The notes beneath the pieces were generated by a model. That model did not search any database, was not told the origin of the DNA, and was given only the letters and a program-made list of their open reading frames with translations. 53,287 nucleotides of DNA from an uncultured Chitinophagales bacterium (GTDB lineage Bacteria > Bacteroidota > Bacteroidia > Chitinophagales > Chitinophagaceae), in the NCBI GenBank assembly GCA_946886475.1, contig CAMPIQ010000008.1, positions 1 through 53,287 on the forward strand, in the 5' to 3' direction. Shown in pieces: positions 10,201-19,500 of the stretch (within the stretch, counting starts at the first letter, position 1; every line of letters starts with the position of its first letter). A program made the translations under genes and the position numbers.

Positions 10201-10931
10201 TAATAAATGCATCTGCCTACCTGCGTAAGCAACTTCAGTCCTGGATGCGTATAAGTTACGGTCCCAGCTTCCAGAATTTCAATTTAGATTCTTCCGAGAA
10301 TGTGGGACGCTATGTAACTTCTGCTTTCCCCGGTCTCAATAATTCGCAATTGTATGGTTCGAAATCTTACCTGGGTGCAGACTTCCGGCTGGATATCAAT
10401 TCAAAAAATAACCAGGTCATTCCAACCCGTGGACTTTTACTGGATATAGGCGTGCGTCCCTTGTTTGGATTGAATTCACTTTCAAATAATGTGTTGCAAA
10501 CGCATTTTGATATGCGTATCTATATGAGTCTTGCTTCCAGAACAAGGCTGGTGCTGGCAACAAGACTTGGCTGGGCAAAGAATTATGGGGATTACGAATT
10601 TCCACAGGCTATGTACCTTGGCCAGTCCGAAAACCTGAGAGGTTACCGTAAACAAAGATTTGCGGGAAGAAGCATGTTGTATAACAATACGGAATTAAGG
10701 GTAAGGTTATTTGATTTCAATACCTATTTATTCCCCGGTTCCTTTGGTATACTTGCTTTCAATGATGTAGGAAGAGTATGGGCTGATGGAGAAAAATCAA
10801 CTGACTGGCACGTGGGATACGGAGGTGGAATATGGTTAGCTCCTATCAGAAGATTTGTAATAGCCGCCATGGTGGCACATTCCAAAGAAGAAAAACTAAT
10901 GCCCAGAGTAACCTTTGGTTTCCAGTTCTGA
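7287..10931 (+). CDS. metallophosphoesterase fused to a C-terminal outer-membrane barrel
   Basis: This 1214-residue protein has a signal peptide (MKRFVIYLLITLCTVTGFSQ). Residues ~34-380 are a calcineurin-like phosphoesterase with all metal motifs: GDAGE (39-43), LGDNIYP (71-77), GNHDW (114-118), AMHHPPYTYG and VAGHDHS. A long middle domain follows, and the last ~350 residues look like a BamA/ShlB-type surface-antigen barrel, ending in LRGYRKQRFAG, FNDVGRVW and a terminal FGFQF strand. The enzyme domain would be tethered to the outer membrane. Start choice: ATG at 7287 precedes the signal peptide; an in-frame upstream ATG at 7176 overlaps the preceding gene. Substrate unknown. Confidence 0.85.
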   Translation: MKRFVIYLLITLCTVTGFSQLPDTTGVPDTINQRIFLVGDAGELQGTTHPVMDWLTKNVNWDDEKHTLLFLGDNIYPYGLPLEGDPTYDISKKILDYQINVVKGKKAKSYFIPGNHDWRNGKQGGWQQVLNQQDYINGLEEKNIEAWPHNGCPGPVEIEVTDKVVMALIDSQWFLYVHDKPGPGSNCDSKTLEEFQVQLAEIARAHPNQLLIVAMHHPPYTYGVHGGDFTWKDHIFPLTAIHPKLYIPLPVLGSVYPITRGIFGNIQDVRHPLYRTMSNTIIEAIKDHPNPIVVAGHDHSLQYILKDSIPYVVSGAGVKSTRAKEADDLLFSDLNLGFSVIEVWNSGKVDLKFYNIYSPGFETPTFSTPLKSVVQVTRQATMDTTRPVFDSVVVVAANPELEAGWFKKLLVGENYRDEWTQPIKVEVLDLSKEYGGLTPTKQGGGKQTKSLRVEDSLGREWSLRSVEKDPTAAIPPDLRQTFVKDLVRDGISASYPYGSLSMETFSKAAGIPYLKNRLVYLPDDPRLDRFRADFKNMIALMEERVPPGVEKTDNTDEVVLKMAKDNDDRVDQRRVLKARILDNFVMDLDRHEGQWEWATRDTGKGKIYYPIPKDRDQVFYTNQGLIPKFARKPWFAPELQGFRANAINIKTFNKAARNFDRAFLNQLTEEDWRKQVDSFLVTMTDEVIEEALHKQPPEIHKYSMDDIISTLKERRKYLAGEMMEYYRFISKTVTVVGSNQRELFTILKSDNGFVRVKVNKIDKDSNISSVMYDRLFDPEVTDELRLYGLNDDDRFEISGGPTPIKIRVIGGSGDDVFTNTGTGKRIKLYDASFEKNVINGDFREHIKPDPQVNSYNRLNFKYDFFNPGFRFEYNIDDGLFVGYEIMYTKQGFRKEPHAMRQYISGARAFKTGSLHFKYQADFVDVIGTNDLVIDADFKAPVNVTNFYGIGNDTRIDESITDKVQFYRARYNIINASAYLRKQLQSWMRISYGPSFQNFNLDSSENVGRYVTSAFPGLNNSQLYGSKSYLGADFRLDINSKNNQVIPTRGLLLDIGVRPLFGLNSLSNNVLQTHFDMRIYMSLASRTRLVLATRLGWAKNYGDYEFPQAMYLGQSENLRGYRKQRFAGRSMLYNNTELRVRLFDFNTYLFPGSFGILAFNDVGRVWADGEKSTDWHVGYGGGIWLAPIRRFVIAAMVAHSKEEKLMPRVTFGFQF

Positions 10932-10939
10932 TAAAAGGA

Positions 10940-10968
10940 GGGGGGACATGCCACCGGCATGTCCCCCC
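10940..10968 (+). terminator. 13-bp perfect GC-rich hairpin at 3' ends of convergent genes
   Basis: GGGGGGACATGCC (10940-10952), loop ACC, then GGCATGTCCCCCC (10956-10968). The stem is perfect. It begins 8 nt after the stop of the plus-strand gene and ends 19 nt before the end of the convergent one. There is no T-run after it on either strand, so it may block 3' decay rather than act as a simple intrinsic terminator. Confidence 0.6.
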
Positions 10969-10987
10969 TATGTCCATTAGCCATGCG

Positions 10988-13336
10988 TTATTTTCTCAGT
11001 AATTGTTCCGAAGTTGTTTTTGATAATTGAACCTTAGGAGTAATTTCCTCATCGAGGTTTATATCAACCCTTATTGCTTTCAGGCCGCTGATACCCTGGG
11101 TGTCTTCCAGTTCAAGGTGTTCAATGGTATCACCTAAAAGTTTTTCATTCTGTAAAAATTCAACATAGCTCAAATACTCTTCCAGCTCCTTTGTTTGGGA
11201 ATACACTATAGCTACTGTACCCGGTTGGGTAAGCCTTTCTTCACTTTCCTTGAGATGAACTTTATCAATTCTTTTTTTAATGATCTCGTAACGGATGTTA
11301 TACGCTCCGTCCACGTCGAACTTTCTTTCTTTCCTTCTGAAACTAATGGAAAGCGGGATGGAATGGGCAAGTATCAATTGAGTGGTTTGTAAGGGCAGGC
11401 TTAATCTTTTTTCCAGTGTATGTGCAATGCGGGCAGCCCTGGTCAGTAACCTTAGCTGCCATAGTTTGAGGTTGCGGACATACATTTCGTTAAAAGGTTT
11501 GTTTGGAGATAGCGACTGGCCTACATAAATATTGAATTCAATACCGTCTGTTATATACCGTTCAAAATAGTGAGGGTACACTTCCTGTGCATCTTTTTGT
11601 TCCTGGTCTACAAACCTGTCCAGTACATCGTTGATCCTGGTAATGCTTTCTTCAAAATCCCTCCTGTGATGATAAACCACTTTGCGTTGCGGGTCCAGCG
11701 CTGAAAAATATTGGTCAATCCATTTTTTTAATTCCGGTTTCGAATGACGTAGGTTTTTAAACATGGCATCCAGGTCATTATCCAGAAATTCATAGATCAA
11801 TAATTCATCATCGGAAAGCAGGGAATCTGATACGGAGGCTATATATTTTTCAATACGGAAACTGGTTTCATGCAATAAAGGAAATTGCATGATCCTTGAT
11901 GCCTTTTCAAGAACACCCTTTGCTAAATTCAATTGTTCCAGCAGGTCTAATTGAATGGAATGATTTCTTTCTGTAGATGAATTCCTTACATCGATGGCTG
12001 CGTATAAGGGAAATACATCATCAAAAGTTATGTTTGGCATTTTTGCCAGCTCACTCACCTGCCTGTGCTGCAAATAATTAAAAGCAGCTTCTGTAAATTT
12101 CCATTCAACCGCAGGCTGGATGGCGGTAAAATGTTCTTTGATCATCTTATCTACCTGCAATTCCATCGTTTCACCGCTTTTTTCAAGCGCCAGGGTAAAT
12201 AACTGTATGGCAGGGTGAATACTTGCCAGGTGATGCAGCTGTAATTGTCCTGCTTTTATACTCACAATCTCAAGCATTCCAATTAAATGTCCTTTTTCAG
12301 TTGTAAGCGGACAAAGTATCAGGCTTTTTGCCCCCAGTTCATAATAATATTTTAGCAAACGGTTGTTTACAGTACTGGCAGAATTTAATATTTCGTACAG
12401 AATGCACTGGTTGTTTTCTTCAAATACCTGTTTGCATAGTTCACTGATCTCGTCCTTGGCTTTTATTACTTCATCAGTTTTGAATAACAGGCTGTTTTTG
12501 TAAAGAGCTTCGGTGTAGAGATAATACCCATTCATCTTAAAGAAAGGCGTAATGCCTATCTGTAAATTTTTTAAACCGATCAGGCTTTGAACATGTTGTT
12601 GCAATTCATCATAAACGGTAACATCAGAAAATGAATTGATATTAAGTAAAGCGGTTTTTATTTCAGTGATCACCTGCTCCTGTGTTACATCATTCACTTC
12701 AATTACTACAAGCCCTTCAAACTGGAAATTTTCCAGTGGCAGTATTTCTTTTAATTCTTCCAGGTCAAGTGTTTGCTGGGGAATAAAGTCCTTTGGCAGC
12801 GTGAAGTTTTCATTTATTTTTCTTACCTCAACGAACTGTGAATTCATTTTAAGATCATAATACCTGGTAAGACCGCTTTTATCCTTGTATTTATGAACTG
12901 AACTGACCATTGCAGGAACAGGATGATTATAAAATTTTGTAAGAAGAAGGCCATATGCATGGCTAACATTGTTCTTTCCAAGGTCTATGCTTGTTTGTTT
13001 ATCGGACAGTGAAACGGTAGCGCTGTTCTTCAAAAACAATTCATTGAAAGCGGGTGAAGCATAAACAGTTTCCGGACTATATGGAAGTGCAATGGCATAA
13101 ATACCCTGGTTGGAAGCGGTGGATGGTGGAAATATGGTAGATAAAAGCGTTTCTACCAGTTCTGAATCCTTTTCTACCAAAGAAAGATCCTTCATCGGTT
13201 GAAGCAATGCAGGTTTTGACTCAAGTTCGCTTATCAAACCCTGGTACAACCTCTTGGCGCCGGGTTTACCCTCCGCGATCATCTTTTTAAGTACTGCAAC
13301 GAGAGGGGATAGTGATAATAAACTGGTGAATGGCAT
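10988..13336 (-). CDS. GAF-domain-containing cytoplasmic protein of unknown function
   Basis: This is a 782-residue protein without signal peptide or membrane segments. A central stretch (roughly residues 290-430) resembles a GAF domain, with the strand pattern AKSLILCPLTTEKGHLIGMLEIVS. No kinase, cyclase, GGDEF or DNA-binding output domain is visible. The flanking N- and C-terminal regions are mostly helical and I do not recognise them. It may be a signalling or scaffold protein; the ligand is unknown. The ATG at 13336 (MPFTSLLSLSPL) was chosen because the upstream in-frame extension is of unlikely composition. It stands alone, convergent with the phosphoesterase gene. Confidence 0.7.
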   Translation of the reverse strand: MPFTSLLSLSPLVAVLKKMIAEGKPGAKRLYQGLISELESKPALLQPMKDLSLVEKDSELVETLLSTIFPPSTASNQGIYAIALPYSPETVYASPAFNELFLKNSATVSLSDKQTSIDLGKNNVSHAYGLLLTKFYNHPVPAMVSSVHKYKDKSGLTRYYDLKMNSQFVEVRKINENFTLPKDFIPQQTLDLEELKEILPLENFQFEGLVVIEVNDVTQEQVITEIKTALLNINSFSDVTVYDELQQHVQSLIGLKNLQIGITPFFKMNGYYLYTEALYKNSLLFKTDEVIKAKDEISELCKQVFEENNQCILYEILNSASTVNNRLLKYYYELGAKSLILCPLTTEKGHLIGMLEIVSIKAGQLQLHHLASIHPAIQLFTLALEKSGETMELQVDKMIKEHFTAIQPAVEWKFTEAAFNYLQHRQVSELAKMPNITFDDVFPLYAAIDVRNSSTERNHSIQLDLLEQLNLAKGVLEKASRIMQFPLLHETSFRIEKYIASVSDSLLSDDELLIYEFLDNDLDAMFKNLRHSKPELKKWIDQYFSALDPQRKVVYHHRRDFEESITRINDVLDRFVDQEQKDAQEVYPHYFERYITDGIEFNIYVGQSLSPNKPFNEMYVRNLKLWQLRLLTRAARIAHTLEKRLSLPLQTTQLILAHSIPLSISFRRKERKFDVDGAYNIRYEIIKKRIDKVHLKESEERLTQPGTVAIVYSQTKELEEYLSYVEFLQNEKLLGDTIEHLELEDTQGISGLKAIRVDINLDEEITPKVQLSKTTSEQLLRK

Positions 13337-13782
13337 CTGGAAACTTTTTGGTGGAATATTAAATATGAAATATCGAACACTATGATGAATCAACCAACGA
13401 GCCAAAAAAGCAGGCCCGGCCAAAAAAAGCGGATAAGCGGCCGGGATCGAAAGAAGCTTTTAGGGTTCAATATGCACTCATTCAGGGCAGGTTCTGCATG
13501 AGAAGACCGGGATGGTATGCATAACCCTAAAACCATATATGCAAAAAGGAATGCGGATACCAAATGCATAATCCGGAACCGTTTGTCGTTCAGAAAGATG
13601 TGGTTTGACTTTACCCGAAGTTTATATATAAAGTTCCGGCCTTGCCCCAAAAACCGGATCCCGTGCTGGTAATAGACCATTTAAATACAGGTTGCTCGTT
13701 ACATTAACCATGGGCAATAAATAGATCCTTCAGGCAGGTAGCCCAGTTACAAACGGACCATATTTTTTGCAAATTGATAAGT
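13337..13782. other. 446-bp intergenic region without recognised genes
   Basis: No convincing gene or known RNA is visible. A 96-codon minus-strand frame (13390-13680) and a 39-codon basic plus-strand frame starting at 13382 are open, but neither shows a recognisable family or a clear promoter. The stretch could hold upstream control signals for the GAF gene, a small RNA, or a decayed gene. Confidence 0.4.
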
Positions 13783-14445
13783 TTAATTAGAACCAGCTGC
13801 CTGCTTTTTTACAACACTGTGGTAATATTTACACACAGGCTTCAGGCCGCACTCAGAACATTTGGGATTTCTCGCAACACAGATGTACCGGCCATGGAGT
13901 ATAAGCCAGTGATGAAATTTATGAACAAGCTCAGTGGGTATATATTTTACAAGCTGCAGTTCGGTTTGTAAAGGATTTTTTGCGTTCACCGTGAGGCCTA
14001 TCCTGGCTGAAACCCTGAATACATGGGTATCTACAGCCATATTGGGTTGTTTGTCGATCACAGAAGTAATAACATTTGCTGTTTTCCTTCCAACACCGGG
14101 TAATTGAACCAGTTCCTGCACCGTCATGGGAATCTGGCCATGAAACTTTTCTGTTACAAGTTTAGCCATGCCCAGCAGGTGCCTTGATTTGTTTCCAGGA
14201 AAAGAAATGCTTTTGATGATGGCGAAAACATCATCATATAATGCGGAAGCAAGATGCTGTACCGTGGGGTATTGGGCAAAAAGGGCAGGTGTGGTCATGT
14301 TCACCCTTTTGTCGGTGCATTGAGCGGAAAGAATAACAGCAACCAGTAATTCGTAGGGGTTTCCGAAAATAAGTTCTGTTTCGGCTTCGGGTCTGGTTAC
14401 TTTAAAATAATCTATAACGGCAAAGAATCTTTCTTTCCTTGTCAT
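13783..14445 (-). CDS. nth: endonuclease III (DNA glycosylase/AP lyase)
   Basis: This 220-residue base-excision repair enzyme removes oxidised pyrimidines and cleaves the abasic site. It has the helix-hairpin-helix LPGVGRKTANVI, whose Lys is the catalytic nucleophile. The catalytic Asp is in AVDTHVFRVSARIGL. The [4Fe-4S] cluster Cys pattern C-x6-C-x2-C-x5-C is near the C-terminus (CVARNPKCSECGLKPVC). Length and motif order are normal. It stands between a long gap and a small unknown gene on the same strand. Confidence 0.95.
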   Translation of the reverse strand: MTRKERFFAVIDYFKVTRPEAETELIFGNPYELLVAVILSAQCTDKRVNMTTPALFAQYPTVQHLASALYDDVFAIIKSISFPGNKSRHLLGMAKLVTEKFHGQIPMTVQELVQLPGVGRKTANVITSVIDKQPNMAVDTHVFRVSARIGLTVNAKNPLQTELQLVKYIPTELVHKFHHWLILHGRYICVARNPKCSECGLKPVCKYYHSVVKKQAAGSN

Positions 14446-14465
14446 GGGTGGTTAGGTGAGAGATT

Positions 14466-14503
14466 GATCAACTTTTCAACTGGTCAGATATCAGCTAGTC
14501 AAC
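14466..14503 (-). repeat. third copy of the GTTGA-type intergenic repeat
   Basis: Read on the minus strand this begins GTTGACTAGCTGATA, continues TGACCAGTTGAAAAG and ends TTGATC. It aligns along its length with the reverse complement of 3126-3165 (GTTGATATGTTAACAG, TGACCAGGTGAATAG, TTGATAC). It lies between nth and the next gene. Confidence 0.5.
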
Positions 14504-14512
14504 TCCACACCA

Positions 14513-14740
14513 CTACTTAATTACTTCCTGCTCCCTGCCGTGCCTCAAAATATTGAGAACAATTTCAGTACGGGGCGTTACAGTAATTGAATTAAGTCTT
14601 TCCATGGAAGTTTTGATAACAGCTAATTTTTCTCTTAGCGTCCAGTCTTCTTCCAGTGCTTTTTCAATGGCGATGGTGGCTTCAGTGGTTGTTTCCTTAT
14701 ACAAATAAAGAATCAGATCCTCTGGTGAATAATTGTGCAT
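14513..14740 (-). CDS. small conserved-looking protein of unknown function
   Basis: This is a 75-residue acidic, helical protein (MHNYSPEDLILYLYKETT...). The pattern, with a YSPEDLILYLY start and a following helix rich in Glu, resembles the N-terminal part of anti-sigma-like proteins of this group. There is no membrane segment or metal motif. The ATG at 14740 is used because the longer frame starts with TTG. Function not known. It lies between nth and the FtsB-like gene on the same strand. Confidence 0.6.
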   Translation of the reverse strand: MHNYSPEDLILYLYKETTTEATIAIEKALEEDWTLREKLAVIKTSMERLNSITVTPRTEIVLNILRHGREQEVIK

Positions 14741-14837
14741 AATAACCAATGATTCGTAAATAATATACAACGGGTTCTTTCGACAAAATTGTCCGTTATT
14801 AAACGAATACTATTAAAATCTTATTGCATCGGGCAGC

Positions 14838-15143
14838 CTATTTCTTATTACTTAACTGGATGAGAAAGAGATCTTCATTATCTTTTTTCATCAGGTAGGT
14901 TTCCCTGGCAAACTTTTCAATAGCTGAAGCGTTGAATTGCAAGGCTTTAGAGATATTGCGATTTTCTTCGATCTGCCTGGCAAAATAAGCTTTGCTGGCT
15001 TTCATTTCTTTCAGTTCACGCTTCCTTTCCCATTGGGTAAACAGGTCGTTCCGGTCAAAAAAAAGCATCCAGACAACAAAACCCAGCGAAGCGAGGAGGA
15101 ATTTATTTTTGAGAAAAGAGGGAATATGTGAAAGTAATTTCAT
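14838..15143 (-). CDS. FtsB/DivIC-type septum formation initiator protein
   Basis: This is a 101-residue bitopic protein. It has a short cytoplasmic N-terminus, one membrane helix (FLLASLGFVVWMLFF, about residues 14-28) and then a periplasmic coiled coil (QWERKRELKEMKASKAYFARQIEENRN). The C-terminal segment AIEKFARETYLMKKDNEDLFLI is the typical end of the FtsB/DivIC family. In other bacteria these proteins join FtsL and FtsQ in the divisome. The gene follows eno on the same strand after about 150 bp, an order I regard as common in Bacteroidota. The ATG at 15143 gives a normal-length N-terminus. Confidence 0.85.
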   Translation of the reverse strand: MKLLSHIPSFLKNKFLLASLGFVVWMLFFDRNDLFTQWERKRELKEMKASKAYFARQIEENRNISKALQFNASAIEKFARETYLMKKDNEDLFLIQLSNKK

Positions 15144-15294
15144 TCTTCGTAAAATTATGGCTCCGGAAGCAAAATTCAAAGTAAACCCCCTCACTATTCA
15201 GTTAGATATTGTAAGCTCTGGTGCATTTATTATTCGTAATGCCACCTGCTTGGAACAAGATCATTTTAAAGTGAGGGCGTTTTTGTAACAAAAA

Positions 15295-16587
<1,293 letters not shown>

Positions 16588-16624
16588 TTATGATTTTTTT
16601 ATTAATGGTTGATCCCATCTCGTA

Positions 16625-17527
16625 CTAATTTGTCAGCGTTCTGAAAACTTCTTCCAGGCTTTGGTTTTCGCTTTGCAAAGAAACGATGTTGAGATTATGT
16701 TGCAAAGACAATTCAACTACCTGCTTTCGCACCAGTTCCGGCTCATCTGTGTCAAGTGTCCAGTTGTGCTTATCAGACATCCTGATATTTTTAACTGAAA
16801 GCAATGGTTCCAGCAGGGATCTGTCCACCACTTCTTTGAAGCTTACTTTTACAAGGTTGTTGTTTGATCTTTTCTGCAGATTGTGCAGCAGGTCATCTGC
16901 TACAATCTTCCCTTTATTGATAATGATCACTCTGTCGCAAATGGCTTCCACTTCCTGAAGTATGTGTGAAGAGAACAAAACCAGTTTCTGTCTGCCCTGC
17001 TCTTTAATTACATTCCTGATCTCGATGATCTGGTTTGGATCCAGGCCACTGGTTGGTTCATCAAGTATCAGCACTTCAGGGTCATGTATAAGGGCTGCCG
17101 CCAGTCCTACTCTTTGCTTATATCCTTTTGAAAGCTGCCCCAGCTTTTTTTTGCTTTCCCGTGCTAATCCGGTTAGTTCTATCACCTGCTCAATAGCCTT
17201 GTGTTTGCTAACGGTTTTATGAACATCGGCAATAAAGCCCAGGTATTCTTTTACATACATATCATAGTAGAGGGCATTTGATTCAGGCAGATAGCCGATC
17301 TTTTTCTTGGCATCAAGGGGGTGCTTTTTTACGTCCGTACCATTGACATCTATATTGCCCTGTGTTGGTTCAATATAGCCTGTGATCATCTTCATGGTGG
17401 TGGACTTACCTGCGCCATTGGGTCCCAGGAAGCCAACTATTTCACCCTGGTTAATGGAGAAAGAAATATCGTTGACAGCTTTCTGTTCACCATAGAGTTT
17501 GGTGAGATTTTTTACGGTAATGGACAT
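16625..17527 (-). CDS. gldA: ABC transporter ATP-binding protein, GldA type
   Basis: This 300-residue ATPase has Walker A GPNGAGKST, signature LSKGYKQRVGLA and Walker B VLILDEPTSGLD. The whole sequence, including ITGYIEPTQGNIDVNGTDV and the ~80-residue C-terminal extension, fits GldA. GldA is the ATPase of the GldAFG gliding-motility transporter of Bacteroidota. GldF and GldG are not in this window. The ATG at 17527 gives MSITVKNLTKLYG, the usual family start. The gene lies 34 nt downstream of a small membrane-protein gene and the transporter gene on the same strand. Confidence 0.85.
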   Translation of the reverse strand: MSITVKNLTKLYGEQKAVNDISFSINQGEIVGFLGPNGAGKSTTMKMITGYIEPTQGNIDVNGTDVKKHPLDAKKKIGYLPESNALYYDMYVKEYLGFIADVHKTVSKHKAIEQVIELTGLARESKKKLGQLSKGYKQRVGLAAALIHDPEVLILDEPTSGLDPNQIIEIRNVIKEQGRQKLVLFSSHILQEVEAICDRVIIINKGKIVADDLLHNLQKRSNNNLVKVSFKEVVDRSLLEPLLSVKNIRMSDKHNWTLDTDEPELVRKQVVELSLQHNLNIVSLQSENQSLEEVFRTLTN

Positions 17528-17536
17528 GAAGCAAAG

Positions 17537-17567
17537 ATAGCCAATAGCCATAAGCCATTGGCTATTG
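17537..17567. repeat. AATAGCC hairpin repeat, copy 1
   Basis: CAATAGCC (17542-17549) pairs with GGCTATTG (17560-17567) around a 10-nt loop. The 14-mer ATAGCCAATAGCCA (17537-17550) recurs exactly at 31872-31885. The right arm contains the stop codon of the small membrane-protein gene. Confidence 0.5.
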
Positions 17568-17795
17568 ACTATTATACTCTTCCTTCCATGCATACCAGCC
17601 AAAAATGGTTAGCCCGGCGGCAATAGGCGTGAAGATGGTGATAATAATAATCCATGGGAGTGGTTGATTGATATCTGCTTTCAACGATGGATCAATATTC
17701 CTGAATGCACTTACCAGTAATAAAATAATGGCTGCCGGACCTAAAACCATCCATAAAAGCCCAAGCCAGCGTCTGATGCTGTTTAATTTTTTCAT
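17562..17795 (-). CDS. small two-helix membrane protein
   Basis: This is a 77-residue protein with two hydrophobic segments (WLGLLWMVLGPAAIILLLVSAF and WIIIITIFTPIAAGLTIFGWYAW). It ends in a short charged tail. The ATG at 17795 starts one nucleotide after the stop of the MFS transporter gene; a GTG 9 nt further upstream is an alternative that would overlap it. The tight spacing suggests translation coupled to the transporter, perhaps as an accessory subunit. I do not recognise a named family. Confidence 0.75.
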   Translation of the reverse strand: MKKLNSIRRWLGLLWMVLGPAAIILLLVSAFRNIDPSLKADINQPLPWIIIITIFTPIAAGLTIFGWYAWKEEYNSQ

Positions 17796-17796
17796 A

Positions 17797-19257
17797 TCAG
17801 TCACTTACGTTTTTATCAATTTTATTTGAAAGGTATAACCCACCAATGATCACGCATATTATGGCCACACCTATCGGATACCATAAGCCTGTTAAATGAT
17901 CTGAGCCCGGCAATGTAGTTAGTAACAATCCGATAAAAGGAACCAGTCCTCCAAATACACCATTGCCAATATGATAGGGTAAGGACATGGATGTATACCG
18001 GATCCTCGTGGGAAACATTTCAACAAGAAAAGCGGCAATGGGACCGTAAACCATCGTTACAAACAAAACCATTACGAAGATCAGTGCAATGATTTTCCAT
18101 TTATCAACGGTATTTAAAATAATATGTTTTTTTGCCTTTCCTTCGCTCTGCATGCCTGTTGATTTCATTAGCGTTCCGTCTGCATATTCAATGGTAGTAG
18201 TTCCTGTGTTTTTCTCATTCAGAACATCTGTTGTATGGCGAACCGCTTCTTTCTGGTTTACATCAGATATCAGATACATTTCATGGAATATAGGCCTGTA
18301 TAAGAATATCCCAAGCAGCATACCTGCCATCATAATGTTCTTTCTTCCCCATTTATCGGAAAGCCATCCGAAGAATACAAAGAATGGAGTGGCAATGGCC
18401 AGTGCTATCAGCAGAATGGTATTGGCCTGTTCGTATTCTATTGAACACTTTGTAAGCAAATAACTTTGTGCGAAAAACTGGCTTGTATACCAAATCACGC
18501 CCTGTCCCATGGTGGCACCGAACAAAGCAAGCAAAACCATTTTAAAATTAAGTTTTCGTCCAAAGCTTTCTTTCAAAGGGTTTGCTGAAGTTTTGCCTTC
18601 CGATTTCAGCTTTGAAAACAGGGGTGATTCCTTCATCTTCATCCGGATGAAGATGGAAACTATTACCAGCAAAATGGAAAGCAGGAAAGGATAACGCCAT
18701 CCGTCTCCGTTGGTAAATTCCTCCACACCTGTTATTCTTCTTACAAGTAAGATCACTCCTAATGAAACAAATAAACCAAGTGTTGCCGTAGTTTGGATCC
18801 AGCTTGTAAAAAATCCTCTTCGTGATGCGGGTGAATGCTCTGCAACATAGGTGGCAGCGCCTCCATACTCACCGCCGAGGGCAAGACCCTGAAGCAATCT
18901 TAAGATCAGTACCAGTGCAGGTGCCCATGCTCCAATGGTGGCATATGATGGTACCAGCCCAATTAAAAAAGTAGATCCACCCATTAAGATAAGGGTAAGC
19001 AGGAAAGTATATTTTCTTCCGATGATATCTCCCAGTCTTCCAAAAAATAAAGCCCCGAAAGGCCTTACAATAAATCCGGCGGCAAAAGTTGCCAGTACGG
19101 ATAACAGGGCGGTTGTTGGATTTTCCGAAGGGAAAAATTTGGCAGCTATAATGGTTGAAAGACTTCCGAAAATGTAAAAGTCATACCATTCTATCAATGT
19201 GCCTGCAGACGATGCTGTTATTACTTTCCAGATGCCCCGGGTGGAAGGCTCTTGCAT
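17797..19257 (-). CDS. MFS transporter, metabolite:H+ symporter type
   Basis: This 486-residue inner-membrane carrier has the MFS loop signature GRLGDIIGRKYTFLLTL after helix 2 and the helix 4-5 motif RLLQGLALGGEYGGAATYVAEHSP. Both are typical of the ProP/ShiA/KgtP (MHS) branch, which moves organic acids, betaine or proline with protons. An ~80-residue cytoplasmic/loop insert (SDVNQKEAVRHTTDVLNEKN...) before the last helices is unusual. The ATG at 19257 (MQEPSTRGIWKVI) gives the family N-terminus. The substrate cannot be told from sequence. Confidence 0.85.
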   Translation of the reverse strand: MQEPSTRGIWKVITASSAGTLIEWYDFYIFGSLSTIIAAKFFPSENPTTALLSVLATFAAGFIVRPFGALFFGRLGDIIGRKYTFLLTLILMGGSTFLIGLVPSYATIGAWAPALVLILRLLQGLALGGEYGGAATYVAEHSPASRRGFFTSWIQTTATLGLFVSLGVILLVRRITGVEEFTNGDGWRYPFLLSILLVIVSIFIRMKMKESPLFSKLKSEGKTSANPLKESFGRKLNFKMVLLALFGATMGQGVIWYTSQFFAQSYLLTKCSIEYEQANTILLIALAIATPFFVFFGWLSDKWGRKNIMMAGMLLGIFLYRPIFHEMYLISDVNQKEAVRHTTDVLNEKNTGTTTIEYADGTLMKSTGMQSEGKAKKHIILNTVDKWKIIALIFVMVLFVTMVYGPIAAFLVEMFPTRIRYTSMSLPYHIGNGVFGGLVPFIGLLLTTLPGSDHLTGLWYPIGVAIICVIIGGLYLSNKIDKNVSD

Positions 19258-19500
19258 GCGGTTTCGGTTTATTGATAAATATAGGAAGATGTCATGAAAG
19301 GAAAATTCATGAAGCATAAAAAGCCTGCCCTGATGAAGGGAGAGGCCATCGTGCATATAGAATTACCAGATTTCTTATTCGATCATCCCATGCCAACATC
19401 AATTCAGCCTGTCAGGTTTCATTAAATTTCCTTTCAACCTTTCTTTGAACTTTTCACCAAATAACTTTCCTTTCTCTCAGCCTGTCTCTTTTCATCTTAA

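Noticed and set aside
13390..13680. 96-codon minus-strand frame in the long gap
   Set aside because: No family, no clear promoter, and odd composition; treated as chance.
19294..19425. 43-codon plus-strand frame before the MFS transporter gene
   Set aside because: It lies antisense to the 5' region of the transporter, without a promoter box or recognisable sequence.
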